Below are positions 6,599-14,297 of a stretch of DNA of 64,000 nt, in pieces (position 1 is the stretch's first letter; each line of letters opens with the position of its first letter). The DNA lies in the IMG/VR virus record IMGVR_UViG_3300038451_000147, positions 1-64,000 of that record; one strand, written 5' to 3'. The notes under the pieces are model-generated. The model worked only from the letters and a program-made list of their open reading frames with translations. It did not search any database and was not told the DNA's origin. The position numbers and the translations under genes are program-made. Source of the stretch: a virus.

Positions 6599-6693
6599 AT
6601 CAGAGACAGTTCTGGGCAATCATGTTTCTGATGCTACTGGCTATAGCCATCGTTATACTATTGGGGAATCCCTACGGGAGACCGTTGCCATGA
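6595..6693 (+). CDS. Single-helix membrane peptide, 32 aa
   Basis: MNQRQF then a hydrophobic span (WAIMFLMLLAIAIVILLG) and the short tail NPYGRPLP. ATGA overlaps on both sides. Role unknown. Confidence 0.5.
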   Translation: MNQRQFWAIMFLMLLAIAIVILLGNPYGRPLP

Positions 6694-6926
6694 CCGTAGG
6701 ACGAACCGAAATACTCGCTAACGAAATGCTCGTAAGCGAAGCCTTGAAAGCGCGAGACGCGGAGACTGCTGAGACAGTCGAAGAGCCGACAGTCGTTCAG
6801 TCCATCCATGAGTTGGAACTGGCCAAGATAGACGAAGAGTATGCCATCCATCCGAGTCAAACCCTATTAGACGAGAGGCTCAAGACTCTGATTCAGATGA
6901 TGAAAGAGAGGGGTCGGCATTGGTAG
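6690..6926 (+). CDS. Unknown 78-aa acidic helical protein
   Basis: MTVGRTEILANEMLVSEALK and the rest are helix-forming and Glu-rich, ending in a basic tail (MMKERGRHW). Probably a small coiled-coil protein. Confidence 0.55.
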   Translation: MTVGRTEILANEMLVSEALKARDAETAETVEEPTVVQSIHELELAKIDEEYAIHPSQTLLDERLKTLIQMMKERGRHW

Positions 6927-7093
6927 ACTGGAAGTTCTGGGAGAAGAAGAAGGACGCGCCTAAAAAGTCCAGAGTCTACTTCTCGATTGACACAACCACA
7001 CCTTCCGAGACCAAGAAGATTGACATCGAGATAGAAGCCAACGCACCATATGAAGACCTCATAGAAAAGGCAAAAGAGATGGCCGAGAGATGA
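6920..7093 (+). CDS. Unknown 57-aa protein, TTG start
   Basis: TTG 6920 lies 7 bases inside the upstream gene. A basic N-terminus (WKFWEKKKDAPKKSR) precedes a strand-helix segment (VYFSIDTTT, EDLIEKAKEMAER). Not recognised. Confidence 0.5.
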   Translation: MVDWKFWEKKKDAPKKSRVYFSIDTTTPSETKKIDIEIEANAPYEDLIEKAKEMAER

Positions 7094-7380
7094 TTAGCAA
7101 ACACACCCTCAAACTGAAAACAAAGACCGACCTCAAGGGTTCATTCGACTTCTACTTTGAGCAACAGTCTCTAAAGGAGATAGCCCACAGCATGATAGGC
7201 CAGCCCATTTATGATGGGAAGGGAACCTCAGTCGAGAACATCATAGGGAAGATTCTGAGCGCATGGGTCTCAGATGAGAAGGGAGACATCATCTATGAGG
7301 CCGAACTATCCAAAGAGGGTGAGGTCTTGCAGAAGGTCAAGAAGGGCTATCGTCCTGAGAACTCGGTAGGGTTGCCATGA
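7090..7380 (+). CDS. Unknown 96-aa beta-rich protein
   Basis: ATGA overlap. MISKHTLKLKTKTDLKGSFD and later strands (IIGKILSAWVSDEKGDIIYE) suggest a beta-barrel or virion-like fold. Not recognised. Confidence 0.55.
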   Translation: MISKHTLKLKTKTDLKGSFDFYFEQQSLKEIAHSMIGQPIYDGKGTSVENIIGKILSAWVSDEKGDIIYEAELSKEGEVLQKVKKGYRPENSVGLP

Positions 7381-7655
7381 AAGTCTATCACGGAACCGAC
7401 CAGTTCTACCAACATCTGAGAAGCGGAACCTTCGTCACCAAGAACAAGAGGGACGCTTGGAAGTTCGGCTTTAGACGAGCCTACGAAAGCGCGAGTCCAA
7501 TCGTCTTCATCTACACCCTTGAAGTAGACCGAGAGAATCTACAACCAGACCCCAACCGAAACAGAGCCTTTACCCTTGTCCGACCAATCTATGAGTTCAC
7601 AATGGAAACCAATCATACCTATGAAGTCCCATACAGCATGAGGCTCTACCCATGA
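7377..7655 (+). CDS. ADP-ribosyltransferase-like protein, 92 aa
   Basis: It begins MKVYHGTDQF, the YHGT strand typical of small ADP-ribosyltransferase-fold proteins (DUF3990-like), followed by KNKRDAWKFGFRRAYES, where such proteins place their Ala/Phe-Gly helix, and IVFIYTLEVD, a core strand. At 92 aa it is short for a full enzyme, so activity is uncertain. If active it could modify host proteins. Part of the early-type operon. Confidence 0.45.
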   Translation: MKVYHGTDQFYQHLRSGTFVTKNKRDAWKFGFRRAYESASPIVFIYTLEVDRENLQPDPNRNRAFTLVRPIYEFTMETNHTYEVPYSMRLYP

Positions 7656-8257
7656 TTCCTCTTCCCTGTCCAAAGACTCCTATTCCAGAAGACCTGATGA
7701 AGTTAGGAGTAGTCCAGTTCACAAGGGATTCCTACCCCAACCCACAGTATGACAGATTGGACTTCATCCTTTCCATGAGGGGCTATGAACTCTACACTAT
7801 GGAGAGTCTGAAGAGGGACTACAAGGAATGGAAGGAACCAAGGGAGTCACCCAAGAAGTGGCAAGACCTTCTTGAGCCGCTTCCTGCAAAATTCGGCATT
7901 CACGACAAACAGCCAAGGCACGACAAGTTCGAGATAGCCTACGCCAAGAGGGAGTTCAAGGAATACAAAGACGACCTCAAGAAACTGCCTACCCTTGAGA
8001 AGTGGGCCAAAGCAGAGATAGGCAAAGAGTTCTATCAGATGGTGTTGAATCACAGCAATCTCTACCATCTCATAAGATATGGAATGATGACAACCACAAC
8101 CAGTGGGGTTTCTATCGAAGCCATCGCCTCTATGCTAGAACGACAATACAACAAGATGAGAGAAGCGGCCAGAAAGAACTTTGTCGTTCTTGACCCCAAA
8201 CTAACGGCGTATGTTGGCAAGATTCCGCGTTTCCCACATTGGATAGTAGCACCATGA
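7652..8257 (+). CDS. Unknown 201-aa protein
   Basis: Largest unrecognised protein of this arm. After a Pro-rich start (MIPLPCPKTPIPEDLMKLG) it is helical and Lys-rich (AKREFKEYKDDLKKLPTLE) with a conserved-looking helical end (SIEAIASMLERQYNKMREAA). No catalytic motif seen. Confidence 0.65.
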   Translation: MIPLPCPKTPIPEDLMKLGVVQFTRDSYPNPQYDRLDFILSMRGYELYTMESLKRDYKEWKEPRESPKKWQDLLEPLPAKFGIHDKQPRHDKFEIAYAKREFKEYKDDLKKLPTLEKWAKAEIGKEFYQMVLNHSNLYHLIRYGMMTTTTSGVSIEAIASMLERQYNKMREAARKNFVVLDPKLTAYVGKIPRFPHWIVAP

Positions 8258-8421
8258 AACCTCTCAAAGCAGAACCAGATAAATGGGTTGAAAGAGTAGG
8301 ATGGACACGAACTCAACGACTGCTTGCGTGTTGCTGGACTTGCGATGAAGAGTTAGAAAACAGAGAAGAGATTCAAGAGCATCTCGACAAAAAACATTCA
8401 GTAGGTCAAGAGTGGCTTTGA
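8254..8421 (+). CDS. C2H2-type zinc finger protein, 55 aa
   Basis: ATG 8254 overlaps the upstream stop as ATGA. CWTCDEELENREEIQEHLDK followed by KH gives C-x2-C-x12-H-x4-H, a C2H2 finger. Similar fingers occur in the large proteins at 11916, 17383, 55338 and 56138. Confidence 0.6.
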   Translation: MKPLKAEPDKWVERVGWTRTQRLLACCWTCDEELENREEIQEHLDKKHSVGQEWL

Positions 8422-8876
8422 TAGTCGTCCACATAGATGGGATGTGTGCAGAGAAGAACCCTAACGGAGTAGGGACTTACGCTTGCATCATAAGAGACGG
8501 CAAGAAGCAAATCTACAGGGGTGCAGGATTCATCGGAGAGGGGCAGGGGATGTCTAGTAATACAAGTGAATACTGCGCTCTGATTGACGCTTTGGATACG
8601 CTAGAAAGGAAGGGCTTACTCAATGCAAATATAATCCTCTACACCGACTCTCAAGTGCTGGCCAAGCAGATGTCCGGCGAATGGAAGGCTGTCAAAGGCT
8701 ACTACTTGAAGTATTACCTTGAGGCCAAGGAACTGAGGAATAAGTTCACCCGTCTCGCGTTCCAGTGGATACCGAGAGAGGAAAACGAAGAGGCGGATGC
8801 CATCACCAATCAGGTCTATGAGGACTGGTGCAAAGCCAACGGTAGAAAGTTTATAAAGGCTGAGAACAAGGGGTAA
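8418..8876 (+). CDS. rnhA: Ribonuclease H (type 1/HI-like)
   Basis: Degrades RNA in RNA-DNA hybrids, e.g. primer removal. RNase HI active-site acidic residues are in order: Asp in VVHIDGMC near residue 7, Glu in SNTSEYCALIDAL, Asp in ILYTDSQVL, and the final Asp in EEADAITNQVYED. At about 152 aa it is full length for a stand-alone domain. TTG 8418 overlaps the upstream TGA; an in-frame GTG at 8412 is an alternative. It would serve the replication genes at 20011-32227. Confidence 0.85.
   Translation: MIVVHIDGMCAEKNPNGVGTYACIIRDGKKQIYRGAGFIGEGQGMSSNTSEYCALIDALDTLERKGLLNANIILYTDSQVLAKQMSGEWKAVKGYYLKYYLEAKELRNKFTRLAFQWIPREENEEADAITNQVYEDWCKANGRKFIKAENKG
8850..8857 (+). promoter_or_regulatory. 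TATA box for gene at 8881
   Basis: AAGTTTATAAAGG, 24 bases before ATG 8881, with ACAAGGGGTAAGAGT before the start. Lies inside the end of the RNase H gene. Confidence 0.7.
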
Positions 8877-8880
8877 GAGT

Positions 8881-9102
8881 ATGACAACACCACCGAAGCC
8901 AAAGGTAAAGTGGACTCTGAGCATGGCGTTCTTTGTTGTGTTCATCGCTACGTTCTGCTCCTTGATAGTGACAGGTCTAGCGTGGTTCATTCTATGGGCG
9001 TTCTCTTACGGTATAGAGGTCGGAACGATAGGAACCTTTGGACTGGTATGTGTCGTGAGTTTCCTCTTGTGGCTCATAGCGGAGAACGTGAAGGGAAGAT
9101 AG
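8881..9102 (+). CDS. Two-helix membrane protein, 73 aa
   Basis: After MTTPPKPKVKW come two hydrophobic spans, about residues 12-40 (SMAFFVVFIATFCSLIVTGL) and 48-68 (GTFGLVCVVSFLLWLIAENV). Basic N-terminus inside. Heads a new unit. Role unknown. Confidence 0.6.
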   Translation: MTTPPKPKVKWTLSMAFFVVFIATFCSLIVTGLAWFILWAFSYGIEVGTIGTFGLVCVVSFLLWLIAENVKGR

Positions 9103-9106
9103 AGAT

Positions 9107-9229
9107 TTGACCTTTGCAAGACGCAAGAAGTGGAATGCAATCAGGAAGCGCAGGGAGATTTCGCATCAGCACATCCTTTCAGAACGGGCTAGAAAGGGAG
9201 AGAAGAAAGAGGGGAAGAAAGAGAAATGA
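9107..9229 (+). CDS. Highly basic 40-aa peptide, TTG start
   Basis: LTFARRKKWNAIRKRREISH... about 40 percent Lys/Arg, ending EKKEGKKEK. Could bind nucleic acid. TTG start 4 bases after the upstream stop; ATGA overlap with the next gene. Confidence 0.4.
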   Translation: MTFARRKKWNAIRKRREISHQHILSERARKGEKKEGKKEK

Positions 9230-9366
9230 GTTACTCAGCAAAGGAAACCTTCAAAAACGGGTTTGGCTGTGACTTCTGTTTGTTGAAAGGTGAGGACTCG
9301 GATTTCGAGTGCGAGTGCTTGAAGCCTTGCGGAGAACCGTGTTGCCAATCAGAGGTAGAAGAATGA
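9226..9366 (+). CDS. Cys-rich 46-aa protein
   Basis: Seven Cys in 46 residues: CDFC then ECECLKPCGEPCCQ. Likely binds one or two metal ions. ATGA overlaps on both sides. Confidence 0.55.
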   Translation: MSYSAKETFKNGFGCDFCLLKGEDSDFECECLKPCGEPCCQSEVEE

Positions 9367-9569
9367 GCCATAAGGAATGTAGCATTGCCAGCCACCGACA
9401 CGGAGCAAAGATTAGAGAAGGGATGACCGAATGTATGCCACCACACGGAAAGAACGGTTTCCACCTGTTCAATGGTCGTGAAGTCAAACTTTGGGGAAAC
9501 CCGATACCGCTTGTCATCTGCTCGAAATGCGGTCTCGTTGGCGCATACTACGGGTGCAATAACGTATGA
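9363..9569 (+). CDS. Small Cys/His protein, 68 aa
   Basis: ATG 9363 is chosen by ATGA overlap. ECSIASHRHG, CMPPHGKNGFH and VICSKCGLVGAYYGC form several potential metal ligands. The strand-like ICSKCG resembles a zinc ribbon half. Function unknown. Confidence 0.55.
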   Translation: MSHKECSIASHRHGAKIREGMTECMPPHGKNGFHLFNGREVKLWGNPIPLVICSKCGLVGAYYGCNNV

Positions 9570-9955
9570 CCTGTGGATGCGGTTACAAGGGGCCAGAAAT
9601 CAAGATGGCCTTTGATGTTGATGAAGCGTATGACTACCTCAGAAAGAACGGGTTTGTCTACACCGTTAGACCGTCAACTGGATGGACGAAAGGCCCATAC
9701 AAGAGACTCGTTCATCTTCATCGTAAGCACAAATGGACAGGAGAGACAGCCATGAAGGAAGGGGTTGACTTCGGAACTGGTGGCGGCAACCTTATGTTAT
9801 CAATGGGAACATGGATTGCCGACAAGAACCTTCATAGGATAGACGCAAGCGGGTTCAAGACACCGGAAGATTGGTATGCCAAACTCGTTGAATGGCATAG
9901 AGAGGAAATCACTTCCTTCAGGTGGGCTATCTTTGAGGTTACTCTAGTAAAATGA
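9566..9955 (+). CDS. Unknown 129-aa protein, possibly ASCH-like
   Basis: MTCGCGYKG is a short Cys cluster; the rest could start at an internal Met (MAFDVDEAYDYLRKNGFVYT). The pattern YTVRP...R..VHLHRKHK...GTWIADKN...ASGFKTPEDWYAKLVEWH is reminiscent of small RNA-binding ASCH-type barrels, but this is a weak resemblance. Confidence 0.55.
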   Translation: MTCGCGYKGPEIKMAFDVDEAYDYLRKNGFVYTVRPSTGWTKGPYKRLVHLHRKHKWTGETAMKEGVDFGTGGGNLMLSMGTWIADKNLHRIDASGFKTPEDWYAKLVEWHREEITSFRWAIFEVTLVK

Positions 9956-10050
9956 GCGAATGTGATATGGATACAGATGCCAACGCGCCCGAATGGTGCG
10001 AGAAGTGCAAAGCCATCTATCCTAAGAGATGTGAAAAGCATTCAAAATGA
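9952..10050 (+). CDS. 32-aa zinc-knuckle peptide
   Basis: CDMDTDANAPEWCEKCKAIY then CEKH: a Cys-rich peptide with CEKC and CEKH knuckles. ATGA overlaps with both neighbours. Confidence 0.45.
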   Translation: MSECDMDTDANAPEWCEKCKAIYPKRCEKHSK

Positions 10051-10793
10051 AAGTCATGGTAATGTCGGACATCCATTACGAGAAGGACTTCCATCATCGA
10101 ATATGGGAAGGAGACGCTCTCAAGTGGATACTCTCGATGGTTGAGCAACACTACCCATCAGACTTAGTGCTTCTCGGAGATACAGGTTATTCGTGGGACG
10201 AAGAAGAATGGGAGACCTTGCTAGAGAAGATTAGAGTCCACGCTATCTACGGCAATCACGACAATGTGCAAATGATGAAATCTCTTCGGAACGTAGACCG
10301 AAGTAAGGTATGGGCCAAAGACGGCGAAGTGCGCGAAATCCAAGGATTGAAGTTCGGCTTCATCAACAGCATCATGGGGTTCGATAAAGAACGAAGACGT
10401 AGAAGGAACTATAAGGAAGTTTACCAAGGGCATACAACCGACATAATGTGGGTTCCAAGACTCTTCCCTGAAGAGTATCTACAGTATGCCAACATTCTTG
10501 CCGAGAAGCGGATAGACGCGCTTTGCACCCATGCCAGTATTCCATTCCCATCTGATGGCAAGAGATTCCATCCTTCTGAAGAGTTCGATACCCTCAACCA
10601 AGTCCTCAATATAATCAAACCACATATATGGTTTAGCGGCCATCTCTCTGGCCCTTATGCTGTAAGTTGGGCGCAAGACAGCATATTTATCAGAGTAGAT
10701 TCATCGCCACAAGAGAAGCACTATCTCTTAGTTGCAGACAAAATCCTTATCTACCATGACCATGACCTAATAGAACAGGTAGACTATTCATGA
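10047..10793 (+). CDS. Calcineurin-like metallophosphoesterase
   Basis: All metallophosphoesterase signatures are present in order: SDIHYE near residue 7 (D-x-H), LLGDTG near 43 (GD), GNHDN near 70 (GNHD), CTHASIP near 160 and SGHLSGPYA near 198 (GH-x-H-like, with the last His replaced by Gly-Pro-Tyr). It probably hydrolyses a phosphodiester or phosphoester with two metal ions. At 248 aa it is typical for a phage or archaeal member. ATGA overlaps with the nucleotidyltransferase after it. Confidence 0.8.
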   Translation: MKVMVMSDIHYEKDFHHRIWEGDALKWILSMVEQHYPSDLVLLGDTGYSWDEEEWETLLEKIRVHAIYGNHDNVQMMKSLRNVDRSKVWAKDGEVREIQGLKFGFINSIMGFDKERRRRRNYKEVYQGHTTDIMWVPRLFPEEYLQYANILAEKRIDALCTHASIPFPSDGKRFHPSEEFDTLNQVLNIIKPHIWFSGHLSGPYAVSWAQDSIFIRVDSSPQEKHYLLVADKILIYHDHDLIEQVDYS

Positions 10794-11440
10794 AGACCCT
10801 CTTCAAGACCGTAGTGGGAGCGCACATCTGGCACATGGAACATGAGGGTTCCGATACAGATATCTTTGAATGCTATCAGACTCCTACCATAGACCTACTA
10901 AGAGGAAAGGGCGGGATACGGAGTTTCTTCGAGCCTCATCAGACGGGCAACAGAGACATAGCCCAACACGAACTACAGACTGTAGTGAACCAACTCCTGA
11001 AGGGCAACCTCAACTTTGTCCTTGGTGTGATGTCTCCGATAAGAGAATGCTCTAGTGATACCCATATACAACTGATTGACCTCTTTTTAAAGCACCCACC
11101 CAAGAACCTCTACCATTCACTGAGAGGCATGGCCATCCATAATGTGAAACTCTATCAGGACGAGTTGGACTACCGCACCAAGAAGGTCAACACCATACTC
11201 CGAATCCTGAGATTGGGGATTGCCTATCTCACATCAGGAGACCTGAAGTTTGAACCCTACTATGGAACTAGGTCTGAGATAGACTCCAACATCAAGGCTC
11301 TCGATGAAGCCTACAAAGTCTCTGCACTCGAAGAGAAACTCCCTGAAGACAAACTTCGCAACATCCTCTACAACGCAAGAATCAAAGACCTGAACGAAGA
11401 GAACGACTGTTCCTACATCTGCGATAAGTATGAACCTTAA
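10790..11440 (+). CDS. RlaP-like predicted nucleotidyltransferase
   Basis: An N-terminal nucleotidyltransferase motif HEGSDTDIFECY (GS-x-x-D-x-D type) at about residues 19-30 is followed by a long helical region, as in the RlaP/DUF4269-like branch of polymerase-beta-fold enzymes linked to RNA repair. Overlaps the metallophosphoesterase by ATGA, so the two are co-translated; a phosphatase/nucleotidyltransferase pair suggests end-processing of RNA. Substrate unknown. The gene ends convergently against 11437. Confidence 0.6.
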   Translation: MKTLFKTVVGAHIWHMEHEGSDTDIFECYQTPTIDLLRGKGGIRSFFEPHQTGNRDIAQHELQTVVNQLLKGNLNFVLGVMSPIRECSSDTHIQLIDLFLKHPPKNLYHSLRGMAIHNVKLYQDELDYRTKKVNTILRILRLGIAYLTSGDLKFEPYYGTRSEIDSNIKALDEAYKVSALEEKLPEDKLRNILYNARIKDLNEENDCSYICDKYEP

Positions 11441-11655
11441 GATACTAGCATAGGCACTTTCTTCTCAATAGGCTTGCACTGGCACAAGCCTACAGGGTTA
11501 TTGCAACCATAACAATTCTCTGGTTCATTAGCACTGAGGCGAAAGGTTGTCCGACCGCACCAACAGGGTGATAGATACCTCTTAGTTATCTGAGCCACTT
11601 CGTTCTTCGAGATGTCCTTCCTCTCGATTCGCCCCTTCAGTATCCGCTTACTCAT
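11437..11655 (-). CDS. Zinc-binding 72-aa protein
   Basis: A basic N-terminus (MSKRILKGRIERKDISKNEV) precedes CWCGRT, CYGCNN and CQCK, a six-Cys metal centre. It has its own promoter. Ends tail to tail with the nucleotidyltransferase with a 4-base overlap. Confidence 0.6.
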   Translation of the reverse strand: MSKRILKGRIERKDISKNEVAQITKRYLSPCWCGRTTFRLSANEPENCYGCNNPVGLCQCKPIEKKVPMLVS

Positions 11656-11679
11656 AAGCAGACTCTCACTTCATCACCT

Positions 11680-11687
11680 TATAAGGA
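11680..11687 (-). promoter_or_regulatory. TATA box for gene 11437-11655
   Basis: On the minus strand AATCCTTATAAGG lies about 25 bases before ATG 11655. Confidence 0.6.
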
Positions 11688-11692
11688 TTGTG

Positions 11693-11938
11693 CTAGAGCC
11701 TCAGAAGGTATTCCCAGAGGTTGTAAGTAAGGAAGGTTGTAACGGCGGCAACCAAAATGCTCTCTCCCCACAACTTCCAATCATAAGTTATGTATGCTAC
11801 ACCTACCAAAACAAGACCAAGAGCAAAAGAAAGGTAGGTGGGCGCGTGGACGAAAGTAAGTTCTATAAGACTATAGATGATACCAAACACAAAGGCAGTA
11901 GCGAGAACAAACGCATCATCGCTGTCCATGCTTCTCAA
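11693..11938 (-). CDS. Membrane protein, 81 aa
   Basis: Three hydrophobic spans (AFVFGIIYSLIELTF, YLSFALGLVLVGVAYITY, ESILVAAVTTFLTYNLW). A TTG start at 11938 overlaps the end of the ATPase gene; ATG 11929 is an alternative. Probably co-transcribed with the ATPase. Confidence 0.6.
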   Translation of the reverse strand: MRSMDSDDAFVLATAFVFGIIYSLIELTFVHAPTYLSFALGLVLVGVAYITYDWKLWGESILVAAVTTFLTYNLWEYLLRL

Positions 11939-14162
11939 CGATATGATTCAGGTAGTCTTTTTCGTATTTGTAGGCTTCAGGGCATTGGTCGCACTTGAAT
12001 GGACGTTCCTCTGCCTTCTCCATAGTCCCTTCTATCACACCCGAATCTCCTGTCTCCTTCTGATGGTTGTGTAGTTCTCTTCCAGTCGGAAACTGGCCAC
12101 CGCAACCCGCGCACCACTGCACCCGTTCCTTCTCTTCATACTTTGGCCCCTTTGTTGTATTGCACTTAGGACAATACTTTATCTGAGATTGGTTCCCTTT
12201 CGGGCCTATAGTTGCAATCTTTAATTCCGTTCCACATCTATCGCAAACCTCACCTTGTTCGGTCTTCTCTGGCTCTTTTGGGGCTTCTTCGGGTGGCTCT
12301 TCTGCTGGCTCCTCTTCAGGTGGTTCTGTTTCAGGTTCCTTTGGTTCCTCTGGTTCCTTTGGCTCTTGAGGCTCCTTGCCACCCCCGCCATCTACTGGCG
12401 TGGGTTCCTTCTCCTTTGGCTTCTCCTTGTCCTTATCTTTGTTCTTGCCCTTACCCTTCGGTGGTCTGGGCTTGGCAGTGGGCTTGGTCGTGGGCTTCTC
12501 TGGAACCTTGCCTACCCATACCTGTTCACCGTCCTTAAAGAGAATGGCCTCATACTCCTGTAGGTCTCTGAAAACCTCTTCAGGTTGGGCGAACCAATCA
12601 ATCAGAACGTCTAGGTCTTGAGGTAGGATGTGCTGGAACGTGAAGATGAAAGGCGAATTGGCCAAGATGTCCTTACTGACATCAGCCGTTCTCCGAGCCG
12701 CGAAAATGCCACCAACCCCATAGTTGCGCCCAAGGTTGACCAACTCGTTCACCATCGAACCGGGCTTGGATTTATAGCGGTCAATCTCATCCATTACCAC
12801 CATACAGTTCCCTTTTTCAAGTGCCGAGTAGATTATATCGTCTACAGTCGCCTCATCAGTCGGAGTGACTTGGTGATACTCCACATTGGAATTTCCCTCA
12901 TACTCAGAGAAGTTGCCCAAAGCATCCAAAAGGACGAACTGATAGTCCTTAAGGACATCTGAAATGAGGACTTTGATGAGGTTAGTCTTGCCCGAACCAC
13001 TCTTCCCAAGAATGGCTATCTTGTCAGAAATGTCTACCTCTATCTTGGGCATCGCCTTTGCTTTGGCTTCGACACTCTTGGGGTCAGTGCCAGCAATCTT
13101 CTGAGCCTCTGGCGACATAGGTGTTCCTTTCTCCTTCTCTTTGTCTATCTCAATGCGTGGGTCTTTGAGTTCCTCATCCAAATCACTAAAGTCTGCCCTT
13201 GCTCCTCTTCCGATACAAGCCATACAGTCTCCGCAATCGCAACCGCCTTCGTCCTCTATATCGCAACAATTAGGCCCACAATCCTCTGGCAAGTCCTCTA
13301 GAGTCGTATCGTCTATATCTCCACCCTCTTCAGGTTTGAACTGTTTCTGTATAGGTGAAATCGTCTCGGTTCCAGAAGGCATATATTGGCCTTGGCTGAA
13401 AGGCGTGACATTCTGTTGGGTAGTAGGATTCAACTGTTGAGAGGGGTCTTGCTGTTGCTGTTCCTTTTTCTTTTGAAGGTCGTATCCACAAAAGCCACAT
13501 CTCCAATGCCCTGTGTTATCGTCAACAAATCTCTCTTCCCCATAGTTTAGGTCTTTGCCACAGTCGGGGCATATGTCTCGCTCTTCCTCTTTAGAAGTCT
13601 GAGGAGTGCAAAGTCCAGACTCAATGAAGGACTGAGCCAGCCGTTGGTAGGAACCCTGAAGGTGTTCGATGACCCCTGAATCAATGAGAAACTGGACATC
13701 TACAGCCATGTCTTCTGAGGTCGGGTAGTCTTCTCCACCCTCTATCCTATTGATTATCTCAAGCACCTTCGGGTCGTAAGGCCCGGTCTCTTCAAAGGCT
13801 GTCTTGCTCTCCATCATTCCTGTTCCACCACAATACTCGCATTCATACTCTCCACCTTTGAATGGGTCTTTCCTGAACTGGTCTTTCAAGACCCCAGACC
13901 CCAGACACTTGGGGCATAGCACATCGGTTCCATCCTCTTTCTTGTCAGGGTCAATGACATCCTCATCCAACTCGTCCAGAGAATGCTCATTGTAAGGCTT
14001 GTGATGGACATCGCACTCTTCATCTCCCATCGCTTCCAGCCCTTCACTTATCGCGGGGTCGAACTCTCTACCTTCGTCTTCAAATCGGATGGGGTCTGTA
14101 GGTGAGGAGCCTACACGATGGTTTGGCCAGTCAAGGGTCTTCGTAACCGACTTGTCGGACAT
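11916..14162 (-). CDS. HerA/FtsK-like ATPase with multiple zinc modules
   Basis: A 748-aa multidomain protein. In order: an acidic N-terminus; a DnaJ-type CPKCLGSG...CEYCGGTG module; a small helical module with VQFLIDSGVIEHL; a CPDCGKDL...CGFCGYD ribbon; a Cys-rich CNCCD-like cluster; then a P-loop ATPase with Walker A GKSGSGKT, Walker B CMVVMDEID, and GGIFAARRTADVSKDI as in HerA/FtsK translocases. A Pro/Glu/Lys-rich linker of about 100 residues, another zinc ribbon and a terminal C2H2 finger follow (CDQCPEAYKYEKDYLNHIVE). Start at 14162 is set by TATA spacing, against an in-frame extension to 14342. It could be a DNA translocase in packaging, injection or recombination. Confidence 0.7.
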   Translation of the reverse strand: MSDKSVTKTLDWPNHRVGSSPTDPIRFEDEGREFDPAISEGLEAMGDEECDVHHKPYNEHSLDELDEDVIDPDKKEDGTDVLCPKCLGSGVLKDQFRKDPFKGGEYECEYCGGTGMMESKTAFEETGPYDPKVLEIINRIEGGEDYPTSEDMAVDVQFLIDSGVIEHLQGSYQRLAQSFIESGLCTPQTSKEEERDICPDCGKDLNYGEERFVDDNTGHWRCGFCGYDLQKKKEQQQQDPSQQLNPTTQQNVTPFSQGQYMPSGTETISPIQKQFKPEEGGDIDDTTLEDLPEDCGPNCCDIEDEGGCDCGDCMACIGRGARADFSDLDEELKDPRIEIDKEKEKGTPMSPEAQKIAGTDPKSVEAKAKAMPKIEVDISDKIAILGKSGSGKTNLIKVLISDVLKDYQFVLLDALGNFSEYEGNSNVEYHQVTPTDEATVDDIIYSALEKGNCMVVMDEIDRYKSKPGSMVNELVNLGRNYGVGGIFAARRTADVSKDILANSPFIFTFQHILPQDLDVLIDWFAQPEEVFRDLQEYEAILFKDGEQVWVGKVPEKPTTKPTAKPRPPKGKGKNKDKDKEKPKEKEPTPVDGGGGKEPQEPKEPEEPKEPETEPPEEEPAEEPPEEAPKEPEKTEQGEVCDRCGTELKIATIGPKGNQSQIKYCPKCNTTKGPKYEEKERVQWCAGCGGQFPTGRELHNHQKETGDSGVIEGTMEKAEERPFKCDQCPEAYKYEKDYLNHIVEKHGQR

Positions 14163-14187
14163 ACTAAGGTTTAAAAGGGGTTGGTTG

Positions 14188-14194
14188 TATATAA
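14188..14194 (-). promoter_or_regulatory. TATA box for the HerA-like ATPase gene
   Basis: Minus-strand GCTTATATAC, 26 bases before ATG 14162. A second AT-rich CTTTTAAAC lies only 8 bases from the start, too close for a TATA box. Confidence 0.55.
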
Positions 14195-14200
14195 GCCTTG

Positions 14201-14288
14201 GGATGGGTAGCGACTTAGTGACACTCTTGCTACCACAAACAAACAAGGGCGGGTCTGTCTCGGAAGAACAGACGGTTGCTACCCATCC
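14201..14288. repeat. Inverted repeat between divergent promoters
   Basis: GGATGGGTAGC (14201-14211) is the reverse complement of GCTACCCATCC (14278-14288). Nested inside are GTCTGT/ACAGAC (14253-14258 and 14268-14273) and a competing GCTACC (14229-14234) that could pair with the left arm instead. The block separates the ATPase promoter from the HNH promoter. It could be an operator or a folded RNA element. Confidence 0.5.
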
Positions 14289-14297
14289 TAAAGAATC

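Noticed and set aside
12212-12621. Three long plus-strand frames rich in Leu, Pro and Trp
   Set aside because: They are antisense reads of the Pro/Glu/Lys linker of the HerA-like ATPase.
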